Below are positions 41,885 to 50,057 of a stretch of DNA of 64,000 bases, piece by piece. The stretch is from UBA4738 sp002413305 (GTDB lineage Bacteria > Actinomycetota > UBA4738). The notes beneath the pieces were generated by a model. The model saw only the letters and a program-made list of their open reading frames with translations. It made no database searches and was not told the origin of the DNA. Position numbers and translations under genes: made by a program. Positions within the stretch are counted from its first letter, which is position 1; every line of letters starts with the position of its first letter. The stretch covers positions 9,231 to 73,230 of the forward strand of contig DAIUAM010000013.1 of the NCBI GenBank assembly GCA_036847185.1. Direction: 5' to 3'.

Positions 41885-42937
41885 ATGCCCGAAGCGCAGG
41901 TCATCCACCTCGACGAAGCCCGGCCGGGTCGGTCGGTCGCCACCCGGCGAACCGCCGCTCCCGCCCCCCGCGGCCGGAAGGCGGCGTTCGAACGCTGTCA
42001 GGCCATCACGGCCAGCGGGAACCTGTGCCGGAACCGCGCGCTGGCGAACGGGTTCTGCACGGTCCACCGCCCACCGCCCCCCCGGGAGCGCATCGGCCCG
42101 TTCGACTCGGAGGACGTCCGGCGTGCCCTGGACCTGGCCCGCCGGCGCCTGCTGGGCCAGTACGAGGTCGACGAGTTCGGCTTCGACCCGGAGTTCACCG
42201 AGAAGGTGGTGCTTCCGCTGGTCCGCCCCTTCCACCGTCGGTACTGGCGGGTGGACTGGCTGGGCCTGTCGAACGTCCCGGCGAAGGGCGCCGCCCTTCT
42301 GGTGTCGAATCACGCCGGCACCGTGCCGGTCGACGCCCTGGTGATGAAGTTCGGCCTGCTCGACGTCCATCCTGCGCACCGGCACGTGCGGTTGCTGGCC
42401 GCGGACCTGGCGTTCCGCATGCCGTTCGTGGGGCCGATGGCCCGGCGGATGGGGAACACATTGGCCTGCAGCGAGGACGCGCTCCGGCTGCTCCGTGCCG
42501 GCGAGCTGGTGGGGGTGTTCCCGGAGGGATACAAGGGCGTCGGGAAGGGCTGGAAGAACCGGTACCACCTGCAGCGGTTCGGGCGGGGCGGGTTCGTCGA
42601 GGTGGCGCTGCGGGCCGGCGTGCCGATCATCCCGGTCGGGATCGTGGGATCGGAGGAGATCTATCCGATGATCGCCGACCTGAAGCCGCTGGCCCAGCTG
42701 TTCGGCTTCCCGTACTTCCCGATCACCCCGACCTTCCCGCTGCTCGGGCCCCTCGGCCTGATCCCCCTGCCGTCGAAGTGGATCATCGAGTTCGGCGAGC
42801 CCATCCACACCGAGGAGTACGGGCCGGAGGCGGCCGACGACCCGATGCTGGTGTTCGATCTCACCGACCGGATCCGCGACCAGGTCCAGCAGATGCTGTA
42901 CCGGAACCTGATGAAGCGCCGCTCGACGTTCTTCTGA
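41885..42937 (+). CDS. 1-acylglycerol-3-phosphate acyltransferase-like protein with N-terminal Cys/His motif
   Basis: A protein of 350 residues. Residues ~120-330 are a PlsC-type acyltransferase: the catalytic NH-x4-D box is VSNHAGTVPVDALV and the glycerol-phosphate motif is GVFPEGYKGVGKGW, with GVPIIPVGIVGSEE further on. Ahead of it, residues ~40-62 carry a putative zinc site CQAITASGNLCRNRALANGF followed by C-x2-H. This C-x9-C-x8-C-x2-H cluster is unusual for an acyltransferase. It is co-transcribed with the epimerase (1-base gap). It probably acylates a phospholipid precursor or another lipid at the membrane. Confidence 0.83.
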   Translation: MPEAQVIHLDEARPGRSVATRRTAAPAPRGRKAAFERCQAITASGNLCRNRALANGFCTVHRPPPPRERIGPFDSEDVRRALDLARRRLLGQYEVDEFGFDPEFTEKVVLPLVRPFHRRYWRVDWLGLSNVPAKGAALLVSNHAGTVPVDALVMKFGLLDVHPAHRHVRLLAADLAFRMPFVGPMARRMGNTLACSEDALRLLRAGELVGVFPEGYKGVGKGWKNRYHLQRFGRGGFVEVALRAGVPIIPVGIVGSEEIYPMIADLKPLAQLFGFPYFPITPTFPLLGPLGLIPLPSKWIIEFGEPIHTEEYGPEAADDPMLVFDLTDRIRDQVQQMLYRNLMKRRSTFF

Positions 42938-42938
42938 G

Positions 42939-42980
42939 CTGAGCCTTGAGGAGGACGAGCCGCCGGTCCTGTCGGCTCAG
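42939..42980 (+). terminator. Two-part stem-loop after the acyltransferase gene
   Basis: CTGAGCC (42939-42945) pairs with GGCTCAG (42974-42980), and inside it AGGAC (42952-42956) pairs with GTCCT (42966-42970). The structure starts right after the stop codon. It is a plausible terminator without a T-run. Confidence 0.45.
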
Positions 42981-43052
42981 GGACCTTCGACTCGGTTCTT
43001 CGGGCTGGCGCTCGTCCATCATCCTTCGAAACGCCAGAGGGAGGAGGGCAGG

Positions 43053-43259
43053 ATGGCGGATGTGCGGTGGGGCCACGCCCAGGCCTACGTCGACATGCTG
43101 TACGGGGAGGTCGCCGAGTACGTCCCCCGCCCGGTGATCGTCGCCGACCCCTCGGCCGAGGTCGTGGAGGCCATCATCGGCCGGATCTCGGGCGAGATCG
43201 TCGCGGTCGACGAGCCGCAGGTCGAATTCGTCACCGACTGGTCGCTGTCGGCCGCCTAG
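43053..43259 (+). CDS. Small hypothetical protein
   Basis: A protein of 68 residues, mostly polar and acidic, with no membrane segment or recognised domain (WGHAQAYVDMLYGEVAEYVPRPVIV at the start, then a helix AEVVEAIIGRISGEI). GGAGGAGGG lies just upstream of ATG 43053, which favours a real gene. It converges on the GNAT gene with 13 bases between the stops. I do not recognise it. Confidence 0.5.
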   Translation: MADVRWGHAQAYVDMLYGEVAEYVPRPVIVADPSAEVVEAIIGRISGEIVAVDEPQVEFVTDWSLSAA

Positions 43260-43272
43260 GCGGACCGAGCGG

Positions 43273-43719
43273 TCAGAGCGGGAACGTGAAGTAGTAGCCG
43301 TCCTTCGACATCCCCGCGATCTCGTAGAACCGGTGGGCCACGTCTCGCGCCCAGCCCGACTCCAGCGTCAGCTCGTAGCAGCCGTGCTCGCGGGCCACGT
43401 CGAACGCACGCTCCAGGAGCGCCCGGCCGGCCCCGGTTTCCCGGGCTCCCGAGGTCACGATCAGGTCCGGGACCCACGCCTGCGGCGAAACCCGGTTCAG
43501 CCGGTCCCGGAACTCCAGCGAGATGAATCCGACCAGCGTGCCATCGTCGGCTTCGGCGACGAGCGACGATGCGTCGGCTCGCCCGACGTGCCGAAGGTAG
43601 ACCTGGCGCGCCTCGTCAACTGTCGAGGGAGTCAGCGCCGGACGACCGAGCTCCGCCAGCAGCGCCGACACCGCGTCGAAGTCCCCGGCCTCCGCCTTCC
43701 GGACCCGCGTGGCGGTCAC
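43273..43719 (-). CDS. GNAT-family N-acetyltransferase
   Basis: A protein of 148 residues with the GNAT fold: TRVRKAEAGDFDAVSALLAELG (beta1-alpha1), LVGFISLEF (beta4), and the acetyl-CoA pyrophosphate loop PDLIVTSGARETGAGRALLERAFDVARE, a Q/R-x2-G-x-G/A variant. It ends ESGWARDVAHRFYEIAGMSKDGYYFTF. GTG 43719 is preferred because it forms a GTGA overlap with the upstream small membrane protein; a longer frame from 43767 would overlap that gene by 52 bases. The substrate is unknown. Confidence 0.8.
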   Translation of the reverse strand: MTATRVRKAEAGDFDAVSALLAELGRPALTPSTVDEARQVYLRHVGRADASSLVAEADDGTLVGFISLEFRDRLNRVSPQAWVPDLIVTSGARETGAGRALLERAFDVAREHGCYELTLESGWARDVAHRFYEIAGMSKDGYYFTFPL

Positions 43720-43892
43720 GGCGAGGGAGAACCGCTCGGGGAGGGGAGGGGTGAGCGCGTCACGCACCCGGATGTCTGCCCCGGCCCGCAGAATCGCCCG
43801 GAGCTCTTGTGCGCCGCCATCAACTGGAAGACCGCAGCCACCACGATCAGCGTGAACAGGACGATCAGTGTGATGAAGGTGAACCTCCGCAC
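43716..43892 (-). CDS. Small single-span membrane protein
   Basis: A protein of 58 residues from GTG 43892: one hydrophobic helix (FITLIVLFTLIVVAAVFQLM, about 5-24) after a basic MRRFT start, then a Ser/Pro-rich tail ending SPLPSPSGSPSP. The composition is typical of small actinobacterial membrane proteins. Its stop overlaps the GNAT start (GTGA), so the two should be translated together. Function unknown. Confidence 0.5.
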   Translation of the reverse strand: MRRFTFITLIVLFTLIVVAAVFQLMAAHKSSGRFCGPGQTSGCVTRSPLPSPSGSPSP

Positions 43893-43928
43893 GGACAGGA
43901 GGCTAACAAACGGCCAGGGGCCGCCGGG

Positions 43929-44765
43929 TCAGCGCTTCGAGCGGGCTCGAACCGGCGCGAACAGCCGGCGCTCGCAGAACTCCCGGTTGCGGACCAGGAC
44001 CTCGTGGAGGGCCTCTTCGTCGGCCACCCACGGGCGGAGGTCCAACTCGATCGAGATGGCCCCGGCGAACCCGTCGGCCGCGACGTCGTCCAGGAACCCC
44101 CCCAGCGGCAGCACGCCCTCCTGGTACACGGGCAGGTGCGAGTCCCACCCCTTGCCCGCGTTGTTCGAGAGGTGCACGTGCTGGATCTGGTCCCGGTACT
44201 GCGCGTACGTCTCCCGGATGTCGATGCCGGCCACGGCGGCGTGCGAGGTGTCGAGCACCAGGTATGGGAAGCGTTCGAGGTCCTCGAATCCCTGGGAGGC
44301 GTGGAACCGCACCCCGCCGCTCTCGCCGCGCAGCCGGATCGGGAACATGTTCTCCACCGCCACCGTCACGCCCGTCCGGGCGCTGAAGGCCGCCAGGTCC
44401 GATTCGACCCACCGCCGGAACCGGACCTGCCAGCGGTAGGGCGGATGGATGACCACCAGGGGCGCTCCGACCTCCTCGGCCAGGTGCACGGCCCGGTAGA
44501 TCTTGCCGGTCGGATCCGGCCCCCACACCCGACGGGTGACCAGCAGGAATGGGGCGTGGATGGCTTCGACGCGCAGACCGAACTCCTCGGCCAGGGGCAG
44601 CATGAGGTGGGCCTCCTGCGTGGACGGGTCCTGGGTGACCATGACCTCGACCGCCTCGAAGCCGGCTTCGGCGATGTGCCGGAAGGCTTCCCGCAACGGC
44701 TGCCGGAACCACGGGGCAGTCGAGAAGAGGAGTCGGGCGCGCGGTTTGACCTGCTTGTCCTTCAT
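43929..44765 (-). CDS. Sugar phosphate isomerase/epimerase-like TIM-barrel protein
   Basis: A protein of 278 residues of the xylose-isomerase-like TIM-barrel superfamily (AP endonuclease 2). Metal-site pieces: Glu in GFEAVEVMV and His in VEAIHAPF, His in VVIHPPY, Glu in VTVAVENMF, Asp-x-x-His in LVLDTSHAA, and His in IQHVHLSNN, with a final Glu in ISIELDLRPW. These are the usual ligands of a divalent metal. The substrate could be a sugar, inositol derivative or ketose, and DNA repair is unlikely. ATG 44765 starts the conserved part. A 37-base gap separates its stop from the small membrane protein gene. Confidence 0.78.
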   Translation of the reverse strand: MKDKQVKPRARLLFSTAPWFRQPLREAFRHIAEAGFEAVEVMVTQDPSTQEAHLMLPLAEEFGLRVEAIHAPFLLVTRRVWGPDPTGKIYRAVHLAEEVGAPLVVIHPPYRWQVRFRRWVESDLAAFSARTGVTVAVENMFPIRLRGESGGVRFHASQGFEDLERFPYLVLDTSHAAVAGIDIRETYAQYRDQIQHVHLSNNAGKGWDSHLPVYQEGVLPLGGFLDDVAADGFAGAISIELDLRPWVADEEALHEVLVRNREFCERRLFAPVRARSKR

Positions 44766-44888
44766 GGGCGACTCGATTGTAGGGGGCGGGCACGGTTCGG
44801 ACCGAAACGCCATGTGAACGTCGTGTGAAGCCGGCGATCGCGGATGGTTGCCCGCCGGCCGCTCCCACGGGTGGGACGGGCCGCCGGG

Positions 44889-44894
44889 TAAGCT
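44889..44894 (+). promoter_or_regulatory. -10 hexamer of a probable leaderless promoter
   Basis: TAAGCT ends 7 bases before GTG 44902, with no ribosome-binding site in between. Confidence 0.35.
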
Positions 44895-44901
44895 TCGGAG
44901 C

Positions 44902-45894
44902 GTGTCCGAAAGCGACAACCTGCCCATCACCGACGGCCGGCCCGGCACCTACGAGGTTTGGTTCCTGACGTTCACCGACGCGGCGAGCGGACGTGCCTTC
45001 TGGGTCCGTTCGACGCTGCTCAATCCGGTGAAGGGACGCGGCCCGCAGGAGGCCGGCGTGTGGTTCGCCGCCTTCGACCGCTCCGACGCGAACGGGACCT
45101 TCGGCATCCACCGCACGACGTCCGGGGCCGAGGTCGACCCGCTGACCTTCCGGGTCCGGATCGGGGACGTGGAGATGGGCTCCGGGTACGCGCGCGGTTC
45201 GCTGGCCGGCGGGGGCCACTCGGTGGCGTGGGACCTCGAGTTCCCGACCGGGGAGCCCACCAACCGGCTGCTGCCGGACCTGCTGTACCGGGGGAGCCTC
45301 GCGCCGACGAAGCCCTATTCGCCGAACCCGTCTACACGCGTCTCCGGCACGGTCACGCTCGACGGCCGCGAGCTCAGGGTCGAGGGCGCGGCCGCCCAGC
45401 AGGGCCACTTGGCCGGTGGCCGGCATGCCGAACGATGGGCGTGGGCGAACTGCTCGGACTTCGAGGGGGAGGAGGCCGTCGTCCAGGCCCTGACCGCCCA
45501 GGGCCGGCGCGGGCCGCTCACCACGCCGTACACCACGTTCGTGAGCGTGCTGTGGCAGGGGCGGTGGGTCCGGCTGTCGAAGGTGAGCGGGAAGCGCGAC
45601 TTCGGCCTGGGCACCTGGCGGATCGACCTGGCGAACCGGCGTCACCGGTTGACCGGTCGGATCGAAGCTCCCGTGGCGGCCATGATCCGGGCCCGCTATC
45701 AGGACCCCGACGGTGTGCCCCGGTTCTGCCACAACAGCGAGATCGCTTCGGCCCGCCTGGCGCTGTTCGAGCGGAAGGCCGGCGGGTTCGAGGAGATCGC
45801 CCTGCTGGAGTCGCGCGGGACCACGCACGCCGAATGGGCCGGCCGGACGCCCGCCACAGCGGTCGAGCACGAGTTCGCGGAGGTCGGCGCGTGA
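44902..45894 (+). CDS. Lipocalin-like / tocopherol cyclase-CrtC-like hypothetical protein
   Basis: A protein of 330 residues, rich in beta-strands, with tryptophan-rich repeats: TYEVWFLTFTDAASGRAFWVRSTLL, HSVAWDLEFP, HAERWAWANCSDFEGEEAVV. The paired beta-barrel pattern and the H-x2-RWAW-x2-C-x-DF segment recall the CrtC/tocopherol-cyclase-like lipocalin fold. A catalytic role is not evident. The gene directly precedes an acyl-CoA ligase (10 bases), so a lipid or isoprenoid substrate is a reasonable guess. GTG 44902 is chosen as the first start of the conserved region. Confidence 0.6.
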   Translation: MSESDNLPITDGRPGTYEVWFLTFTDAASGRAFWVRSTLLNPVKGRGPQEAGVWFAAFDRSDANGTFGIHRTTSGAEVDPLTFRVRIGDVEMGSGYARGSLAGGGHSVAWDLEFPTGEPTNRLLPDLLYRGSLAPTKPYSPNPSTRVSGTVTLDGRELRVEGAAAQQGHLAGGRHAERWAWANCSDFEGEEAVVQALTAQGRRGPLTTPYTTFVSVLWQGRWVRLSKVSGKRDFGLGTWRIDLANRRHRLTGRIEAPVAAMIRARYQDPDGVPRFCHNSEIASARLALFERKAGGFEEIALLESRGTTHAEWAGRTPATAVEHEFAEVGA

Positions 45895-45904
45895 AGGCAC
45901 CCGC

Positions 45905-47578
45905 ATGACCGCCCTGGAGTTCCGCGGCCCGTCGAACGTCGCCGACCTGGTCCGCGACGCCGCCACGGACCACCCCGCCAAGACCGCCCTGGTCTTCCAG
46001 GGCAAGGCCACGACGTACGCCGAACTGGACGACCGGGTCGACCTCACCGCCGCTGCCCTGGCCGGCCTCGGGGTCCGCAAGGGCGACCGCGTGGCGCTCC
46101 TGATCGGCAACGTGCCGGAGTTCGTCACCGGCCTGTACGGAGGGCTCCGGGCCGGAGCCGTGGTCTGCCCGCTGAACATCCTGCTCACCGGCGAAGAGCT
46201 CGGCTACATCCTGGCCGACGCGGGGGCGAAGGTGGCCATCACGGAGCTCGGTTCGCTGCAGTCCCTCCTGGACGCCCGGGGCCGCCTCCCCGACCTCGAG
46301 ACGATCGTGGTGATCGGGGGGCCACCCGCGCCGCCCGGAACCGTCTCGCTGGAGGAGGCCGTCCAGTCGGAGGCCGAACCTCCGCAGGTCTCCACCGGCC
46401 CGGAGGACGTCGCGGTGATCGCCTACACGGCGGGGACCACCGCGGAGCCGAAGGGCGCCGTCCTCAGCCACCGGAACCTCCTGGCGAACCTGGACCAGAT
46501 GGACTCGGTCCCGGACCTGGCCATGGTGCCCGACGACGTGATCTTGCTGGTCCTGCCGATGTTCCATATCTACGCGCTGAACGTGCTCCTCGGCCTGACG
46601 GTGAAGAACGCGGCCACCGCCGTCCTGCTCGAACGGTTCGACCCGTTGGAGTCGCTCCGGCTGGTGGAGCGCCAGGGCGTGAGCGTGTTGTTCGGCGCGC
46701 CGCCGATGTTCTCCGGATGGCTGTCGCTGGCCGAAAGCGGCTCGGAGATGCCCGACCTGTCGACCGTGCGCCTGGCCGTGTCGGGCGCCTCTGCGCTGGA
46801 CGGGCACGTCCTGGAGGCGTTCCGGGATCGGTTCGGCATCACGATCTGGGAGGGGTACGGGCTGACGGAGGCCGCGCCCGCCGTGACCACCAACGCGATC
46901 GGCCCGGTGGCCAAGCCCGGCTCGATCGGCCTGCCGATCCCGGGCGTGGAGGTCCGCCTGGTCGATGAGACCGGCGAGGACGTCGAAGAGGACGATCCCG
47001 GCGAGGTGTGGGTGCGCGGCGACAACGTCTTCTCCGGCTACTGGAACCGGCCGGAGGAGACCTCGCGGGTCCTGGAGGGGGGCTGGCTGAAGACCGGCGA
47101 CATCGCCTATCGCGACGAGGACGGTTACCTGTTCATCGTCGACCGCAAGAAGGACCTGATCATCGTGTCGGGCTTCAACGTGTTCCCGAAAGAGGTCGAG
47201 GACGCCATCGAGCGGCACCCCCGCGTAGCGGAGGCCGCGGTCGTCGGCGTGCCCGACGAGCGGACGGGGGAGGCCGTGCAGGCCTGGGTGGTGCCGGTGG
47301 AGGGCGCCTCGCTGACCCAGGACGACGTGCTCGAGCACCTCCGGCCGTACCTGGCCCGGTTCAAGTGGCCCCGAGACGTCCATATCGTCGAGGAGCTCCC
47401 GCACCACGTGACCGGAAAGGTGCTTCGCCGGATGCTCCGTGGTGAGGAGCCGGAGTCGCCGGCCGGCGGTGCGGTGGAGCCTTCGCCCGACAGTACTGCT
47501 CACGATGAGCCATCATCTGAGCCGGAGGATCGAGAAGAGCCGCCGGACGGCGTGGAACCCCCGCCCGAGGTCAGTTGA
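45905..47578 (+). CDS. Long-chain fatty-acid-CoA ligase (AMP-forming)
   Basis: A protein of 557 residues of the ANL superfamily, which activates a carboxylic acid as acyl-AMP and then as a CoA thioester. Motifs: phosphate loop AYTAGTTAEPKGAVLSH near 175-190, LPMFHIYALNVLL, the adenine-binding GYGLTEAAPAVTTN, the hinge region WLKTGDIAYRDEDGYLFIVDRKKDLIIVSGFNVFP, and the catalytic Lys in HHVTGKVLRRML near the C-terminus. A ~45-residue Glu/Pro-rich tail follows. The acyl chain is not determined. ATG 45905. Confidence 0.9.
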   Translation: MTALEFRGPSNVADLVRDAATDHPAKTALVFQGKATTYAELDDRVDLTAAALAGLGVRKGDRVALLIGNVPEFVTGLYGGLRAGAVVCPLNILLTGEELGYILADAGAKVAITELGSLQSLLDARGRLPDLETIVVIGGPPAPPGTVSLEEAVQSEAEPPQVSTGPEDVAVIAYTAGTTAEPKGAVLSHRNLLANLDQMDSVPDLAMVPDDVILLVLPMFHIYALNVLLGLTVKNAATAVLLERFDPLESLRLVERQGVSVLFGAPPMFSGWLSLAESGSEMPDLSTVRLAVSGASALDGHVLEAFRDRFGITIWEGYGLTEAAPAVTTNAIGPVAKPGSIGLPIPGVEVRLVDETGEDVEEDDPGEVWVRGDNVFSGYWNRPEETSRVLEGGWLKTGDIAYRDEDGYLFIVDRKKDLIIVSGFNVFPKEVEDAIERHPRVAEAAVVGVPDERTGEAVQAWVVPVEGASLTQDDVLEHLRPYLARFKWPRDVHIVEELPHHVTGKVLRRMLRGEEPESPAGGAVEPSPDSTAHDEPSSEPEDREEPPDGVEPPPEVS

Positions 47579-47579
47579 C

Positions 47580-48320
47580 GTGCTCGCCGCGGGGCACGGG
47601 TTCGGCCTCGCGCTGTTCCCGCTCGGTGCCGCGCTGGTCGCCGGCGTGTTCGCCGCGATGCTCACGCAGCGGTTCGCCGCCCGCCGTCACCCCCACGAGG
47701 GAGTGTGGGCGATCGCGCTCTGGATGTACGCGGTGGCCGCGTTCGCCATGTTCCTCGGCGTCGTCCACGGCTGGACCGCCGGCGACTTCCGCGCGTACTG
47801 GCTGTTCGGCGCCGTGCTGAACGTCCCCTTCCTGTTCGCCGGCGAGGTCTACCTGCTGGCCCGGAACAACCGCCTCTGGCCGGGCGTGTTCGTCCTGGCC
47901 TTGGTCGGGCTGGCGGTGTACGCCGGCGTCGAGGTCTTCCGGGCGCCGATCCATCCGGCGGAGCTCCGGCAGTCGCTCCCGCTGGGCCGCAAGGTGTTCG
48001 GCAAGGACGGCCTGCCGAACCTCCTGGCTCAGCTCTACTCGATCCCCGCGTACTTCCTGCTGCTGTTCGGCTTGGTGTGGTCGGCCTGGGGGATGAAGGG
48101 GAAGCCCCAGCTCAAGGATCGGACGTTGGGGACCTTCGGCATCGCCATCGGGGCGACGATCGTGGCGATCGGCTCGGGGATCGGCGCCGCTTTCCACATC
48201 GTCCCGCTGTTCTCGGTCGCTTTGGCCGCCGGCATCCTGGTGATGTTCCTGGGGTTCCTTCGCGCCAGCCGCCCACACGCGCCCCGGCCGCAAGCTTCGC
48301 CCGCGCCGGCGAGATCGTAA
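47580..48320 (+). CDS. Seven-helix hypothetical membrane protein
   Basis: A protein of 246 residues with about seven hydrophobic segments spread over 10-225 and a short cytoplasmic Pro/Arg-rich tail. Notable segments are VWAIALWMYAVAAFAMFLGVVHGW and AYWLFGAVLNVPFLFAGEVYLLARNN. I do not recognise a family. The GTG at 47580 lies 1 base after the acyl-CoA ligase stop, so it belongs to that operon and may help in lipid uptake or membrane anchoring of the ligase (inference only). Confidence 0.6.
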   Translation: MLAAGHGFGLALFPLGAALVAGVFAAMLTQRFAARRHPHEGVWAIALWMYAVAAFAMFLGVVHGWTAGDFRAYWLFGAVLNVPFLFAGEVYLLARNNRLWPGVFVLALVGLAVYAGVEVFRAPIHPAELRQSLPLGRKVFGKDGLPNLLAQLYSIPAYFLLLFGLVWSAWGMKGKPQLKDRTLGTFGIAIGATIVAIGSGIGAAFHIVPLFSVALAAGILVMFLGFLRASRPHAPRPQASPAPARS

Positions 48321-48351
48321 AGAGCATCACCGATCTGCCTAGTCATTCCGG

Positions 48352-48368
48352 GCCATGTTCGGCATGGC
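48352..48368 (+). terminator. Stem-loop after the acyl-CoA ligase operon
   Basis: GCCATG and CATGGC form a 6-bp stem with a TTCGG loop, 31 bases after the stop at 48320. The stable UUCGG-type loop suits an intrinsic terminator, though no T-run follows. Confidence 0.35.
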
Positions 48369-48529
48369 GTTGATCCGATCGTGACCCCTTCGCGAACGCT
48401 CGGGTGATTCACAGGAAGTCGCGAGAGCCCGAGGAGGTGAGGAGCGCTTCACCCGTGCGGCCGGGGGATGGCACGGGAAGGCCCGCAACGTCTGCCCGCA
48501 TCTGGTAGTTCGAAAGGGGGTGTTCCGCC

Positions 48530-49975
48530 TTGCCATTCCTTGGCAAGCGATTCCGCCAGACGGCAGTGGCCGCGGCAGCGACCGTGGCACTGGCGTCCGG
48601 CCTGCTCGCCGGCTTGGCGCCGGCCGCAAGCCACGCGTCGAGCCACCGCGAAGCGCCGCTCGTCGCCGCGGATCCGCAGGTGGACGGCACCGACTTGTAC
48701 GCGTTCGTCAGCCCGGACAAGCCGGGCACGGTGTCGATCATCAGCAACTGGATCCCGTTCGAGAACCCGGCCGGAGGACCGAACTTCTACTCGTTCGCGC
48801 CGGGCGTCAACTACGACATCAACATCGACAACAATGGTGACGCGAAACCGGATCTCATCTACCGGTGGGTCTTCACCAACCACTACCGCAACACCGACAC
48901 GTTCCTGTACAACACGGGCGTCGTCAACCACCTGACCGACTCGACGTTGAACTTCTACCAGACGTACGACCTGTACCGGATCGCGCCGAACAGCACGCAG
49001 ACACTGCTGTCGGACGCGATGGTCACCCCGTCCGACGTGGGGGACGCGTCCATGCCGAACTACGCCACCCTGTCGCAGGAAGCGATCCATGTGGGTCCCT
49101 GCCTCTCCTGCCGGTTCTGGGCGGGGCAGGCCGATGACCCGTTCTTCCTCGACCTCCGGGTGTTCGACCTCCTGTACGGGGCGAACTTCGGCGAGGCGGG
49201 TCACGACACGCTGGCTGGGTACAACGTCAACTCCTTCGCCATGCAGGTTCCCAAGAAGGACCTGACGTTCCGCGGAGACGGCTCGGGCATCGTCGGGATC
49301 TGGACGACGGCCGAGCGTCAGAGCATCAGGGTCCAGGCAACCGACGGTAGCCAGTCGTTCAGCGGCAGCTACGTTCAGGTCTCGCGCCTGGGCAACCCGC
49401 TCGTGAACGAGGTCGTCGTGCCGGTGGGGTTGAAGGACCGCTTCAACGCCTCCCAGCCGGTGGACGACGCGCAGTTCGGACCGAAGGTCGCCACGTTCGG
49501 GCAGGACCCGAACGACCTTCCCGCCGTCATCAATGCCGTCTACGACATCCCGATCCCGGACTGCGACGGCAATCCGAACAATGGCATCGACCGCACCTGC
49601 GACCTGGTCCCGGTGTTCCTGACCGGGCTCTCCGGCCTCAACCAGCCGCCGAGCGTCCAGCCGTCGGAGGAACTCCGCCTCAACACGAACATCCCGCCGT
49701 GCCGCACCAACTGCTCCACGCTCGGCGCGGTGGCCGGTGACGTAGCCGGCTTCCCGAACGGCCGCCGGCTGTCGGACGACATCATCGATGTCGCCCTGCG
49801 GGTCGTGGAGGGTTGCCTGATCGCCGGCGGCAGTTGCACGACGGGCACGGTCGGCACCCTCGGTGACGGCGTCAACCAGAACGATGTGTCGTTCCTCCCC
49901 GCGTTCCCGTACCTCGCGCTGCCGCATTCGGGGTCCAGCACGACCCTGACTGCGCGCTCGGTCCGCCGGGTCTAG
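48530..49975 (+). CDS. Secreted DUF4331 domain protein
   Basis: A protein of 481 residues. It has a signal peptide (about 1-36: basic start, AVAAAATVALASGLLAGLAPAAS, then SHAS). A mature part begins SSHREAPLVAADPQVDGTDLYAFVSPDKPG, the defining start of DUF4331 proteins. Asp/Asn-rich loops (NYDINIDNNGDAKPDLIYRW) suggest calcium binding. Several Cys (CLSC, NIPPCRTNC) may form disulfides outside the cell. Function unknown. The start is TTG 48530 after GAAAGGGGG. A strong terminator hairpin follows. Confidence 0.82.
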   Translation: MPFLGKRFRQTAVAAAATVALASGLLAGLAPAASHASSHREAPLVAADPQVDGTDLYAFVSPDKPGTVSIISNWIPFENPAGGPNFYSFAPGVNYDINIDNNGDAKPDLIYRWVFTNHYRNTDTFLYNTGVVNHLTDSTLNFYQTYDLYRIAPNSTQTLLSDAMVTPSDVGDASMPNYATLSQEAIHVGPCLSCRFWAGQADDPFFLDLRVFDLLYGANFGEAGHDTLAGYNVNSFAMQVPKKDLTFRGDGSGIVGIWTTAERQSIRVQATDGSQSFSGSYVQVSRLGNPLVNEVVVPVGLKDRFNASQPVDDAQFGPKVATFGQDPNDLPAVINAVYDIPIPDCDGNPNNGIDRTCDLVPVFLTGLSGLNQPPSVQPSEELRLNTNIPPCRTNCSTLGAVAGDVAGFPNGRRLSDDIIDVALRVVEGCLIAGGSCTTGTVGTLGDGVNQNDVSFLPAFPYLALPHSGSSTTLTARSVRRV

Positions 49976-50006
49976 GACGACAGGAGAGCACGCACACATG
50001 GACATC

Positions 50007-50037
50007 GGAGGGGTCCGGCCCGGCGCCGGGCCCCTCC
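50007..50037 (+). terminator. Strong GC-rich terminator hairpin after the DUF4331 gene
   Basis: GGAGGGGTCCGGC (50007-50019) pairs with GCCGGGCCCCTCC (50025-50037) around the loop CCGGC: 13 base pairs with one G-U. It begins 31 bases after the DUF4331 stop and argues that the next gene starts downstream of it. Confidence 0.7.
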
Positions 50038-50057
50038 CTGCCCACCGAGGAGGCGGC

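Noticed and set aside
39814..41943. A 709-codon open frame antisense to bS22, SAM hydrolase and epimerase genes
   Set aside because: No motif, and the sense strand carries three recognisable genes.
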